Below are positions 23,317 through 34,600 of a stretch of DNA of 64,000 nt, piece by piece. Each line of letters begins with the position of its first letter. Within the stretch, counting starts at the first letter, position 1. Source of the DNA: Amyloporia xantha (Eukaryota; Basidiomycota; Agaricomycetes; Polyporales; Adustoporiaceae); the NCBI GenBank assembly GCA_036971615.1, contig JAYKKR010000020.1, positions 434,001 to 498,000 of the forward strand, given 5' to 3'. Below the pieces are notes generated by a model that did no database searches, was not told the origin of the DNA, and saw nothing but the letters and a program-made list of their open reading frames with translations. The position numbers were made by a program, and so were the translations under genes.

Positions 23317-25019
23317 TTTTTCCTGATGCTTGTCAGTGGTCTCGCAACCTGAGGACTCGACTCGCCATGTATGAAGCGACCTTTGACCCGCTCACACACC
23401 ACATTATGTTCCTGATACCCAAATTCCATCTCCCGGCCCATCAATCATCATGTCAAACACGTTACTCATTCAATTTTGCACATGGCGTTGGCCGCACTGA
23501 TGGGGAGGCCATGGAGCATGGCTGGGCAGCAGTCAATCCATTTGCGTCGTGCACGAAAGAGATGGGACCTGGCTCGCACCGGGACCTCCTTGATGATGTC
23601 TTCGGTGACTACAACTGGCGCAAGGTGTGCCAAATGGGTAAGTCCATAATATGCGAAGTTTCAAGTTTCTTGTGTACTAATTTACCGATAGGTCCTTCCC
23701 TGCTTGCAAAATTGAAACGGCCTTGCCCATGCGCCATGAACACACCTCAGCATTTGATCAGCTTACAACAGTCATGCCCTTCGGCGTGTGTGCTGGAATG
23801 GAAGCAAATGGTTGAGGCTTGGGAAGACGACCCGTGTAACCCCAATCCCTTCGGGATTACTACCCCTAGTCAGTGCTTGAGCTATGTGAGAGCCATGCAC
23901 ATGTATTGATGTCATGCACATAGGTATTACACAGGCCGCAGTGCGGCTTCAGTTAGCTGAGAAGGAGGCGGCCCAGCTGCGCAAAGGTGAGCATGTGGCG
24001 TTACATGATGAGATGTCACCTAGCGTAATGATGACGGCTGGCCTAGATCTTGAAGAGCAGCAGTACGTGTGCCTTACCATTGTTAGAGACTTACATCTGA
24101 CCTTGTGTCTACAGACAGCGTCTGCTCCTAGATGCAGCGACGCTGGGGCCCCATTTCACCAACCTGCAGCGTGCAAAGATTCTCGAGAGGCGCAATGCTC
24201 TATCTCGAAAGTTGGAGGCGTGGTTCGAGATTCAACAAGCCTATGTCCCAGGGATTGCAAGTCTATGCACGTGACACATCACGGAGCGAGGCAATAGCGC
24301 AGACGCGCAGGACGTCCCCCTCCTTTTCTTGCAGGATGTGGAATGGAGGCTTTGTCATGCTCAGGCACATGACATCTGCAATGACCTATGCCATCACATC
24401 TGCCTGCGGACACACTTATACCATTTCAAAGATGTGCTTATACGTGGGCAGCGGCCCAATACGCGAGCGCGCTCAATCATTAACAATCTACAGGACAAAA
24501 TTGATGTGGACGTGACGCGCTATCGAAAGACTCGTGAAGCACTAACCGTGCTGTCCTTAGCATTAGGCAAGACGGGTTGGGAAGCGACTATCTGACCCCT
24601 CGCCCCGACAGACGTGCGAGCCATGTCTGATGGGGAGGAAGGGCAGACTGAGGGACAACACATGCTGTCATGGATTTGTGATCGCTGTCATCTGCAGCTT
24701 TACGGGTGGAATGGTGCAAGGCTCAAGCCCGAGCACACCACTGGACCGAAGAGTGCGAGCTGCTCTTGGAGGAGATGAGGCACGTGCTTGAATTTCACGA
24801 GTCCAAATGAGCATGGTGGTTAAAATGTCGTGAATGTTGTGCGGATGTGAGTGCGTCCTATCAAGAAGGTCTTGAAGCGTATGCATATCATCAAGCTGAG
24901 GTTCGGTTGAGTATGCATGCAGCGTGCGCATGGGCTTGGCAAGGAGTGCCGGAGTACATGCAGGCTGGTATGAATACAGGTCTTTCATCGGCTGCCATGG
25001 AGACAAGGCCAGAGATGTA
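23317..25019 (+). pseudogene. KDZ (Kyakuja-Dileera-Zisupton) transposase, 5'-truncated
   Basis: C-terminal half of a KDZ-family transposase. Similarity begins at DACQWSRNLRTRLAMYEA and continues with LIPKFHLPAHQSSCQTRYSF, FAHGVGRTDGEAMEHGWAAV (probable catalytic Glu region), STKEMGPGSHRD in the form CTKEMGPGSHRD, and DDVFGDYNWRKVCQMG. After two introns come ITQAAVRLQLAEKEAAQLRK, GPHFTNLQRAKILERRNALS and CHHICLRTHLYHFKD. The tail (24720-25019) is broken by frame changes and a stop (HESK followed by TGA). The first several hundred residues, with the Asp residues of the DDE core, are absent. It is dead as a transposase. It points away from the oxygenase gene, the head-to-head arrangement known for fungal KDZ elements that carry TET/JBP genes. 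Confidence 0.8.
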
Positions 25020-25858
25020 GGAAATGATGACTAGGGGCGCCATGTAATGTAACTGTTTTTGTCTTGGACTTTCATATTTCTTGTAAGCTCCGTTGCTACA
25101 TGTACAATAGCCCAATTGTCATGTACACGAAAATATATGTTTTATTTCTTTCTTGAAAATGTATGTTTTATTTCAAAGGTGTATGTTTTATTTTATCTTT
25201 GTATGCATTTGACCTGTAAGTATCGGCTCCATGTACTATCTAGAGGGCAGAATCATTATATCTCAGAGGAGTAGGTACGGCATGGCAGGCTGGCACTATG
25301 GGTGAGGACTGGCAAGGGTGGGCGTGACACACTATCAGTACAGAAAAGGAAAGGGGTGCATTGAAGTGAGTTGATTGCTGATGACGGGAGAGGAGGAATT
25401 GAAACTACAACTAAGGAACGAGAACAACGGCGGTGAGAGGCGAAGCATGCACGAAGGGGGCTAGGAGGGGTCCCAAGGGGCCCAAAACCAGCCCAGAAAA
25501 GGGAAGGCCATCATTGGACCATATTGGGCACCAGGGACAGAAAGCCTCTCTAGCGATGACACTGAATTGGCCAACAGAAGGGGTAGGCGGTGAGGAGAGC
25601 TGCTAGATAATTGATGCAATCACATCAGCGCTGAGCACTGACAGCTCACGGGCGATTATGTCAGCAGCTCGCTGGCAGCAAGCATGCAGAGTGCATTATA
25701 TCAGCAGCTCACCGGTGTGCACATTACATCAGCAGAGCATTCCTGCCCTAGGGGCTGGTAATAAGGGGAGGATTATGTATGAAGCCTGGCTCTACCTACA
25801 GTGAGTTATGCATCCGTACTTTGCTCTAAGTACAGCTGATTATGTATTGCCCTGCCAG
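25020..25858. other. non-coding repeat-rich spacer
   Basis: Three copies of TATGTTTTATTT lie at about 25138-25195. Between about 25600 and 25745, imperfect repeats of ATTATRTCAGCAGCTC recur. No gene is supported. Confidence 0.4.
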
Positions 25859-26159
25859 CATCAGGAAAAAAATACGTAGCTAAGTATCAGCACGTAGCCT
25901 ATGTAGCGCTGGTAGCCCCATTGGAAGGTTACCCTTTATGTAGGCACCATAGCCACGTGCAAGCGTTCCGTAGCAGCATGTAGCTGCCCAAGGATACTAT
26001 GTATAGTTCAGTAGACACTTATAGCAGACCAACAGATTGCATACATAGCACGTCATAGTTCGCAGTTGCATTGGATATTCGCTTATTATGACTCATAACA
26101 ATGGATATCTCATATTATATTGCTTTTTTTTGAATATTATAATCATCACTACTGCTGTT

Positions 26160-28740
26160 GCTACATGTGTGCTAACCTTGTGGTGGAAGGCCTGTCTTCT
26201 TTGCCTGATTTTCCCCACAGCGCCTCCGGCTCCTTCCCATACGTGTCCTACTAAGTGATCTGCGCGACCGTCTGGGAGTACCTTGAGCTGGTCCTCCTGC
26301 ACATCGACGCCGCCCTTGGTGAACATCCCGCGCACTGGTCTGCGCGACACATACCGCACCTGCTGTGCGCACACCAAGAGGATGTGCCTGCAGAGGATAC
26401 ATGTGAGCGACGCAGGCTGGATGTCACCCGGGAGCGCCGGGCGGGACGCATAGAGTAAGAAGATGGTGAACTGTACCGAGCCAGCTGCTTATGTACACCT
26501 GATGCACCAGACAGCGGATAAGCCCCCAGACCTGTTATGCACCAGATAGGCTATCTGCCTGCACCCTGGTGCATCAGGTGCAGGGTGCTATATAGGGCAG
26601 GAGTAGTGTGACAGTAGCTGGTGTCGTATGGCTTACAAAGCAGGCCGAAAGCGGAAATACACATTAATTCTATAACAAATGTGTATAATTCAAACTCAGC
26701 TGGTATGTAAGCTTGCAAATAAGGAAGGTGGGCATGTATAGGCTCATTTTGATGCTTGTAATGGTGGCTATTAGAATCTGCTGCTTATAATGAATTCTAA
26801 TGAAACTGTATTGGTCCAGGCTAATAAAATTTTGTATTGGATGTATGCTTGTTATATATCAATAAAATGCAAAAAATGGGTCAATTCACAAAATGGGATT
26901 GACAGGTGCAGGCAAATGTGGATTTCACATATTGGCCTTGTATGCTTGTATGCTTGTAATCCTGGGCTTGTGAGCCTTTTCACTGATCACCCAGCCCATA
27001 TGGAGCAATACAGATGCTGTATAACCATTTTCAGCCAAAATAAATTTTATACGCACCGTGTCCAAAAACATATTTTGTGTTTTCTGGCTTAAGTAAGTGA
27101 GCTATGATGCTCAAACAAATTTTCCCATATCACTGGAGTGATGGTCTACGACTTTCATTTATACCATATATGGTAATTTTCACTTTTGGGAAACACTCTC
27201 TGGGCCTGCAGGGTATATAGGTACACAGGACAGACATATAGAGGGTGTAATAGTCATCAAACTATGTCTAGATAAGTCTGTAACATGTGTCTGACATGAG
27301 TCTTACATGAGTCTTAATTGTTCTTACATTGGTCTTACACGAGTCTTACACAAGTTTCAGCACTCTTGTTCTGTGCGCACTTCAACAGTGGTCAGTCTTT
27401 CACAACATGTAAGAACAATTAAGACTCATGTAAGACTCATGTCAGACACATGTTACAGACTTATCTAGACATAGTTTGATGACTATTACACCCTCTATAT
27501 GTCTGTCCTGTGTACCTATATACCCTGCAGGCCCAGAGAGTGTTTCCCAAAAGTGAAAATTACCATATATGGTATAAATGAAAGTCGTAGACCATCACTC
27601 CAGTGATATGGGAAAATTTGTTTGAGCATCATAGCTCACTTACTTAAGCCAGAAAACACAAAATATGTTTTTGGACACGGTGCGTATAAAATTTATTTTG
27701 GCTGAAAATGGTTATACAGCATCTGTATTGCTCCATATGGGCTGGGTGATCAGTGAAAAGGCTCACAAGCCCAGGATTACAAGCATACAAGCATACAAGG
27801 CCAATATGTGAAATCCACATTTGCCTGCACCTGTCAATCCCATTTTGTGAATTGACCCATTTTTTGCATTTTATTGATATATAACAAGCATACATCCAAT
27901 ACAAAATTTTATTAGCCTGGACCAATACAGTTTCATTAGAATTCATTATAAGCAGCAGATTCTAATAGCCACCATTACAAGCATCAAAATGAGCCTATAC
28001 ATGCCCACCTTCCTTATTTGCAAGCTTACATACCAGCTGAGTTTGAATTATACACATTTGTTATAGAATTAATGTGTATTTCCGCTTTCGGCCTGCTTTG
28101 TAAGCCATACGACACCAGCTACTGTCACACTACTCCTGCCCTATATAGCACCCTGCACCTGATGCACCAGGGTGCAGGCAGATAGCCTATCTGGTGCATA
28201 ACAGGTCTGGGGGCTTATCCGCTGTCTGGTGCATCAGGTGTACATAAGTTGGTGACCGAGCGCATTAGCACATGAGATGAGCAAGGACAAGCACAGGAAC
28301 ACTGACACAGTTGTCGATGTCCTTGTGGCCGAGCCCATGCACGTTCTCAACGAGCGCGGTGATCTTGCGAGGACGGCCAAAGAGGGCAAGAATTGGTCAA
28401 TGGGGTGCGTGCCGAGGTCATAAACGAAGCCGTTGTCGGGTGCAGGCAGGTCCTTCCTTGTGCCCTTGAGCAATGTGCGGTAGCAATTGAAGCTGGCGGG
28501 AGGCAGGGTCAGCATGTAAAGAAGGCAGACACTGGACACTCACCGAGACTCGAACTCGACATGAGTGCCGAGGGACTTGGGATCGTTGGGCTTGCAGAGG
28601 GTGAGGAAATCTGAGTCCCAGTGGTGGTTCTGGAAGGGGAAAGGACGCACTGTCTGACTTTGGCAAGGTCACCGAGCTCGTACGCCTCTGCTGCGGTCAC
28701 AGTCACAGGCTTATCGACAAGCACTAGAGTTGCACAGTGT
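26160..28740 (-). pseudogene. Gfo/Idh/MocA-family oxidoreductase, disabled and interrupted
   Basis: Two halves of an NAD(P)-dependent Gfo/Idh/MocA-type oxidoreductase. The right half (about 28740 down to 28310) reads LVDKPVTVTAAEAYELGDLA, then FQNHHWDSDFLTL, GTHVEFESR, an intron at about 28554-28505, LLKGTRKDLPAPDNGFVYDL, GTHPIDQ and FGRPRKITALVENVHGLGHK. The left half (26465 down to about 26160) reads FTIFLLYASRP, QQVRYV, KGGVDVQEDQLKV and TYGKEPEALWGK. Joining DIDNC to FTIF requires an intron with donor GTCAGT and acceptor GGTACAG, and the 1761-bp foldback element lies inside this intron. At least three single-base frameshifts (after VLSP, before LFGRP and before TYGKEP) disable it. The C-terminus is lost, and the nucleotide-binding N-terminus upstream of 28740 is not readable with confidence. 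Coding sequence ends in an early TAG near 26168. Confidence 0.65.
26488..28248. mobile_element. 1761-bp foldback element with 842-bp arms
   Basis: Arms 26488-27329 and 27407-28248 mirror each other exactly at all positions checked (coordinate sum 54736), around a 77-bp spacer. The outer ends read CTTATGTACACCTGATGCAC and its complement. Within each arm the first 130 bp contain nested GATGCACC/GGTGCATC palindromes, and the inner end has TCTTACATGAG-type direct repeats. Two 100-residue mirrored open frames (26790-27092 + and 27644-27946 -) are artefacts of the symmetry. No target duplication was obvious. The superfamily is unassigned. Confidence 0.8.
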
Positions 28741-30158
28741 CAATGTCCATGCTAAGAGGGAGAAGTACTGGGGAAGTGCGAATTGTCAAGATATACACGG
28801 TGAGACACCTCACCACCCAGCGACGTGGGTGGCGCTGTCGTGTTGGCATTCTGCACAAGGCCTATAGGTCAGCTGCTTGCTTGCATCTACAGTGAATAAG
28901 CAAGGAAATGAGTATAGTATTATGGCTACTCACAATGCACATAACCTGGACCTGAGACGCGACAGCAGGAGAATGGGAGAGGACAAGGGACGAAAGCCAC
29001 GTAACACTTCGACATGCATCTCTGGCAGGCTCGAAGCGGACTCTGGAGGTAGCTGAAATCCCAGGAAATTCTGATCAATCACGCAGACAGAAGAGGTCAG
29101 TCAAGCTGAACTCTAGGATGTTGTCATTCATCCCCTACGGCGAGCACAATGTCTGCAAGTACGACATATAAGATCAGCACCACGCAGCTGCCTTGGCGGT
29201 GCAGGTCCATCCCCGTGCCTCCTCGCCTGCCTTCTCACTCACACTTTGCTCTTGTCCTACCAGGCATCAGTAGAGCAGCCCCCAGACTTATCCACCGCGT
29301 GCCTCCGGTGGGGTGCGCGGATGGTTGATTCTACCCTCCCTGAACAGGTTTGATTACACTTACAGTGTCCAAAGAAGTTGGCTGGTCCCCCCGATGTTAC
29401 ACGTCAGGATGAGCCACGCTCGCCGCTGCGATGATTGGTACAGCATGCTGTGGTGCCTTCATCACAGCCCGAAGAGGATGACTCTTACGCCTGAAACTGG
29501 TGGATGTATTAGGGCGATACCCAGGAGGACGAGAACACTGTGAGTGGATCTGGGTTACATCGACCATCATGCCTAATGTAGAATTCATGTGGATAGTGCA
29601 TGCCTTTGAACGTGCATGTCTCCGAGGTTGGATGGTTGTGAGAGTGGCAATGGAAAATAGGCTCAAGCTTGTATGCAATACAACTCATATAAAATGACAT
29701 ATGCTTGGCAGCAGAATGAATGGAAGATATGATCTGAGAGAGCTCAGAGATGAGAAGCGAGAGATCACGAGAGGACGCAGACACCGACACTGACACCTAA
29801 GGCTCACAAGAAGTCGCGGAAGCAAGCAAGCTATATTTGAAGGAGGCCATTGCAGATCGCGCTGGCCGTGTATGTACGTATTTGTACTACGGCGCTTAGC
29901 GCGTGAACATCTACTCTAACAATGCTCTGAATCGAAAATGTACTATAATGAATGATAAATATATTTTATTCTTCCTTATTGGCTGTAAATAGTAGATGCA
30001 CCTAAGTAGGAGCAAGGAGAGATGCTGTCGATTTACATAGGTATGGGTAGCTGTGCGTCTGCGCGATAAGGGCCCATGTAGCGCGCTGTAGCTGCCACAA
30101 GGAGCAACAGAGGCTATGTGCGCAACTTACCACTGGCACTGTCCTATGTTGCAAAAGC
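28741..30158. other. no intact gene; upstream debris of the oxidoreductase locus
   Basis: Short open frames in several phases occur, but no motif can be assigned. Sequence just right of the pseudogene may contain its decayed N-terminal exons. A GTAGCGCGCTGTAGCTGCC-type block near 30080 loosely resembles GTAGCGCTGGTAGCCC near 25902. No RNA gene was seen. Confidence 0.35.
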
Positions 30159-30171
30159 TTTTTTCCTGATG

Positions 30172-30571
30172 AGGGACTGGTGTCTCCTGACCCAAATTTG
30201 AAGATGTATAAGATTCGGTGTTCTCTCCAGGGTAATGAGAGACTTGCATCTATTGTCCCATTGAAATTACTTCAGCACAGACTGCACAGTGTTTATTTGA
30301 TACCAAAATGGGGTCCAGCTGTTCCTAGCCATTGTACAAGTGAGAATGTTCTAGATCAGTGAATGTGAGATATTCTTTCTTAATTCATTCAAAGATATGC
30401 ATACATACTTCAACTATGTATATTAGGACTACTGGTATTCTAATGTCAGCTACAGAAGTGATAAATGGTGCAACATTGTCAACAAATTATATATAATTTA
30501 CTAGTAGAGGATTCCAAATATTAGAGACAATACTCATATATTTCTGAGATATTCCATCCATAGGCTATTAC
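30172..30571. other. transposon-like coding remnant and spacer
   Basis: The frame 30180-30362 (+) ends VYLIPKWGPAVPSH followed by SENVLDQ. This ending recalls the C-terminal segments of large basidiomycete transposon proteins (HLIPxFG...W.S.NVLD, from memory). It is short and isolated, so only a weak call is possible. The rest is AT-rich without features up to the 8-bp target duplication at 30564. Confidence 0.3.
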
Positions 30572-31106
30572 TAAGGCTCCAACTACTTAGTTTATGTTTA
30601 CAGAAAATTAGTATTTAAACAGTAAATAGTATATAGATAGTAAATAAACAGTAAATAAACAGTATAAATGGTACATATACATATAAGAAAAAGAAAGCAG
30701 TATGTCCTCAAAATCTTCAATAACCCTTTATACAACCAACACTCAGTGCCACAGTCTGTGCCTGTGATGAATATCATCAACACAAAGATGGTACAAAAAG
30801 AAATTAGTCATGATTTTTCATCAAAATGAGAGTATTTGCCTCCTCTCAAATAACTGTGCAAATATCTCCCAATAAAAGTGATTATCTATCAAATGAAGCC
30901 AGTTACATGTGACTTCTGGATGTCAGACCTGTTCTGGCCTTGTTGGATGCATGATATTTAACGTCTCCTAGGAAAAATGTGTCACATCTGTTTACTGTTT
31001 ACATACTGTTTATTTACCATTTACCGGGGTAGCGGTAGTTAAACATAAACAGTATACAGTTATAACCATTTATAAACAGTAAATAGATGAAATGGTTGGA
31101 GCCTTA
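30572..31106. mobile_element. hAT-like MITE with 12-bp TIRs and 8-bp target duplication
   Basis: Perfect 12-bp inverted ends TAAGGCTCCAAC (30572-30583) and GTTGGAGCCTTA (31095-31106) are flanked on both sides by the direct repeat GCTATTAC (30564-30571 and 31107-31114). An 8-bp target duplication is the hAT hallmark. The inner region has many subterminal AAACAGTAAATA / TTTACTGTTTA repeats in opposite orientations at the two ends. No transposase is encoded, so the element is non-autonomous. Confidence 0.9.
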
Positions 31107-31114
31107 GCTATTAC

Positions 31115-31647
31115 TGTGGGAGGTTTTTCCTGATGCGCCTGGAGACTAAAGTGTCCAGGAATACAGGGTTTTGAGCAGATCCTTGCTTATTTATGGGGAT
31201 AAATGAGGATTTAGAAGTATACCACCGCTCAGTCATGAGTAACGACACATTTGTCCAATATGGCCCGTCAAAGGTTCGCCTCGGAGGCTCCAGTCTTGGG
31301 TAGGCGGCTCGATCTTGCAATTGCCTCGCATCCGCAGCCAGCCACAGCTGGCACCTGCCCAAGTCAAACCGTCGAACCTTAGCACAACCGCACTGAAGGC
31401 ACGAGCGCATGGACGAGGCTGGACAATGACATTGTCATGAACCCTCCCATATGGATTTCAAATATACTTAGTCTACCTGTGTATCTCTACTGCGAGTAAT
31501 AGTGACCGCCACTGATCAGCTAGCCTAAATGAACCCCTCGGCGACGATGTAAAAGTAATAAATAAACACGTCGAAACAATCATTCACCGTCATATCTGCG
31601 ATCTGCATATGTTTCCGTATGGCCAGCCCGACCTGGGCACAATTGTA
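31115..31647. other. intergenic spacer at the edge of the repeat block
   Basis: A strong short hairpin, CCTGGAGAC-TAAA-GTGTCCAGG, lies at about 31138-31159, just right of a TTTTTCCTGATG copy. The minus-strand frame at 31111-31410 has no recognisable domain. The rest is the 3' flank of the next gene. Confidence 0.35.
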
Positions 31648-34600
31648 TTAGGGTCTCCATATGGGTCTCTCCCTACGCGCTGCTCCATCCCCAATCTGCT
31701 TTTCAGTGTTTCGCACTCGCCTATCGCCTAAGTGCGATACCCTGGTCACCCTGGTCTCTTTCAGCTCCTCAAAGGTCTGGATAAGATCTTTGACACTCCC
31801 ACCACTACTTCGCCGGGCGCGTCGCATAGTCGGGGAAGACTTATTCAAAGGTGGTGCCGGATGTAGCTCAACCAGCCGCTCTGGTCTTGCTGATACACGG
31901 GGTATCATAGTGGGCTTCGGCAATGGCACAGGATGAAGCTGCACTAAGTCCTTCGGGGGGATAACCCTTGGGGCTGGCTTTGGTTGAGGTGTTGAAATGG
32001 GAGGACGGGGTTTCTCGAAAACTTCACGTGGAGGTGGAGGTAAGCTTAGATGTTGAGGAACGGTCCTTTTCACCGGCGGCATGCTCGCAGTCGTTGGCAT
32101 ATATGAGAATAGAAAGCCCTTGACCCTTGCAGCAAGTGAAGGACTCTCAGACTTCGTCACTGACATGTTTGTCCTCGACGTTGGTTCGGAGACGTCGGAT
32201 AAAGTCCGGCTCCGTTCATAGGGATCACGAATATGGACGAGAGAATCTTGAGGACGTGTGATTGATTCTGGTGACCCAACAGCAGTCGAAAATGTTTGCT
32301 GAGAGCTGGGTGTGGCTGGTGCGATTTTTCCAGATCGCTGCTTTTTCTGTAAGGCTTGTGCACGCCTCAAGATGTCCATTCTAGATAATTCACAGATCAG
32401 AAATGAACAGATACCACATTATATTATTACAGAGCTTACCGAGTCAATCCTGGTCGCTTTGTGATCGCATCAGGTCCACCCTGTTGCTGAACAAATCTGT
32501 CCACTACACTCTCGAGATTGATATTATCTACCTCTGCCAACGCGCTGTGGAATGATTCGTGCTGGGTACCAACGGCTATCCGTTCATCTGTAAAGCAGGC
32601 GTCCAATAGCTTCCAATCGAGCTTGGTCCATCCATGAGGAAGTCCGTTCGTGCTCCAACCCTGTATCTCTGAGGAATTCTGTCCGAAAGAATTGCTCATC
32701 TTCACAGGAGTTTCGAATGGGTTTCCACGGATCGGTAGTGAGCCGGCAATCTGGGTGACGCTCTTGCTGGATTCCGACGTAACTTCAGTCTCCTTCAAAA
32801 GTTGAGGCAGCGAAACAACAGGACTGCCAGGAATATAAACCATATTCCCAACAATGCCACCCAGTGTGTGACGTCGTTTGAGAGCAGAAGTATGCTTGGT
32901 TATTCCGGAATCCATAGCAGATCGTCTGCGCGCTGCGCGGACCGCAGATTTGACGCCTATATGCGAAGGATTACTGCGCCCCTTCGCTTGGTTACGTGGC
33001 AGGCAGTCGTAATTATGCTGTACGACGAGTCAGTCAGCGTACATCCAGCATTGTTACATTATCGGATAGCACACCATCGTGAGAATCGCAGCAGCTCGAG
33101 CAGCAGCGATGGGATCATCACTGCTGATTTGGATGACTTGCTTGTCTATGATACCGACTTCGTCATCTGATGATTCGTTATCGTCGCCCTCGAGCACTGT
33201 AACAGTGGCATCGCTTAGATTTCCGACCTCAGGAGTATAGCCAGCATCGCCGTTGGGCTCGGGCTCTCTGGAGAGTTCACGATAGACAAGCTCCTCTTCC
33301 GCATCATCCTCTTCGTCTCGAAACATGTAAGACGAGTATTCCGGTATCAGAGGAGTGCCAGGTGCGGCTTTTTCCATTTGAGAGGAGGCATCATCATCCA
33401 CCGCCACCGATGTTTCGAGAGAAGTGACAGCATCGTGCGCGATAGCATCTTCCCCGGCTCTCAGAGACACATTCGCATCTGTGATGACATCCGCAACGGA
33501 GTCGCTGGCCTCGTGATTTGCTACATGACGGTCGTTGGAGGCGTACCTATCCCCGTGGCGCACCAGGGAGGTTATGCCGTCATTGATACCACCAGAATCT
33601 AGTGATCCGTCTGACGCGACAGAGGGCCCAAGCAAGAACTCTCCCTCCGCAGGCGTGGGGTCCGGCTCGTCGACATAAACATTGTCAGAACTTGAGGTTG
33701 TTTCCAAAGGATCACTGGGAGAGAGGGATCCCAATCGCAGATTAGAATATCTGGGAAAGGGGCTGATTGGGCGACCCCATGCTTCCATGCGATCTCTAGA
33801 GCAGCTGCTCGGTGGATCTGCCTTCGTCGGCACTGAAAGTACCCTGTACTTCCCCGTGTACTCGCCAGTCTGGTCGAATCCCCCCTCGCCGTCACTGCTA
33901 TCACTCCAAGCGTCAACACCATCATTTACATAGTCAAAATTGAAGGCTGGAAGCGGCAAAGGGTCATCAGATATACTGAGATCGGACATCTCCATGTCAG
34001 CGTCGAGATGCGAGCTAAGTCGACGAGTACCTTCAGCATGAGGACTAGCGATAGGCGATGTGGATGCCAAGGAAGGAGTGTCGCGGGAATATGTGGATGC
34101 ATTCTTAGGGCGGGCTTTGATGCGCCGAGGAGGACCAGATAACAGAAGTGGATCGTCGGTGGGAGAGGCAGGTGGCAATGGGAGACTAAGATCAATGCGA
34201 GGGGGCTCCTTCTTGATTGACACGGTCAACTTCTTCTCGAGACCCCTGCGCGTCGATACAGATTTGCGCTTGCTAGATTTCGATACCCTCGGAGAAGATA
34301 TGGATGTAGGCGTATATACTACCTCGCGAGGAGGCGTAAATCTATCCCGAGGAGGCTCATAGAGGGGAGTAGGTGTTATCGAGCGGCGCCGGGCCGCAGA
34401 CACACGTTCTCGTTTGCGAACAGGAGAGGGAATGATGTAGTCGGCGTTCGGGTTAGCCGCGTGTGGTGACATGACGAGCACCCGTTTCTTTGGAGAAGAT
34501 GAACGTACTTGGGACCGAGTCGGGGTATTGGGCGGAGCTGTATTCGCGTATGGAGAAAGAGGTTGTGCACCAGAGCTGAATAGTACTGGCGAGACGTTTC

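Larger units (their letters stand above)
25859..30171. mobile_element. possible composite element bounded by CATCAGGAAAAAA ends
   Basis: CATCAGGAAAAAA at 25859 is mirrored by TTTTTTCCTGATG ending at 30171, giving 13-bp inverted ends around 4.3 kb. Inside lie the dead oxidoreductase gene and its foldback insertion. I found no matching target duplication, and two further copies of the 12-mer TTTTTCCTGATG exist at 23317-23328 and 31124-31135. The true boundaries are therefore uncertain. Confidence 0.3.

Noticed and set aside
26790..27946. Two identical 100-residue open frames facing each other
   Set aside because: They result from the perfect palindrome at 26488-28248; no signal, domain or codon evidence supports a protein.
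25859..30171. Helitron carrying a captured oxidoreductase gene
   Set aside because: No Rep/helicase coding sequence, and no 5' TC / 3' CTRR with hairpin at the putative ends; inverted ends argue against a Helitron.
33054..33170. Plus-strand frames overlapping the Ser/Pro-rich gene
   Set aside because: They are shadows of the long minus-strand exons, whose frame and splice sites are well supported.
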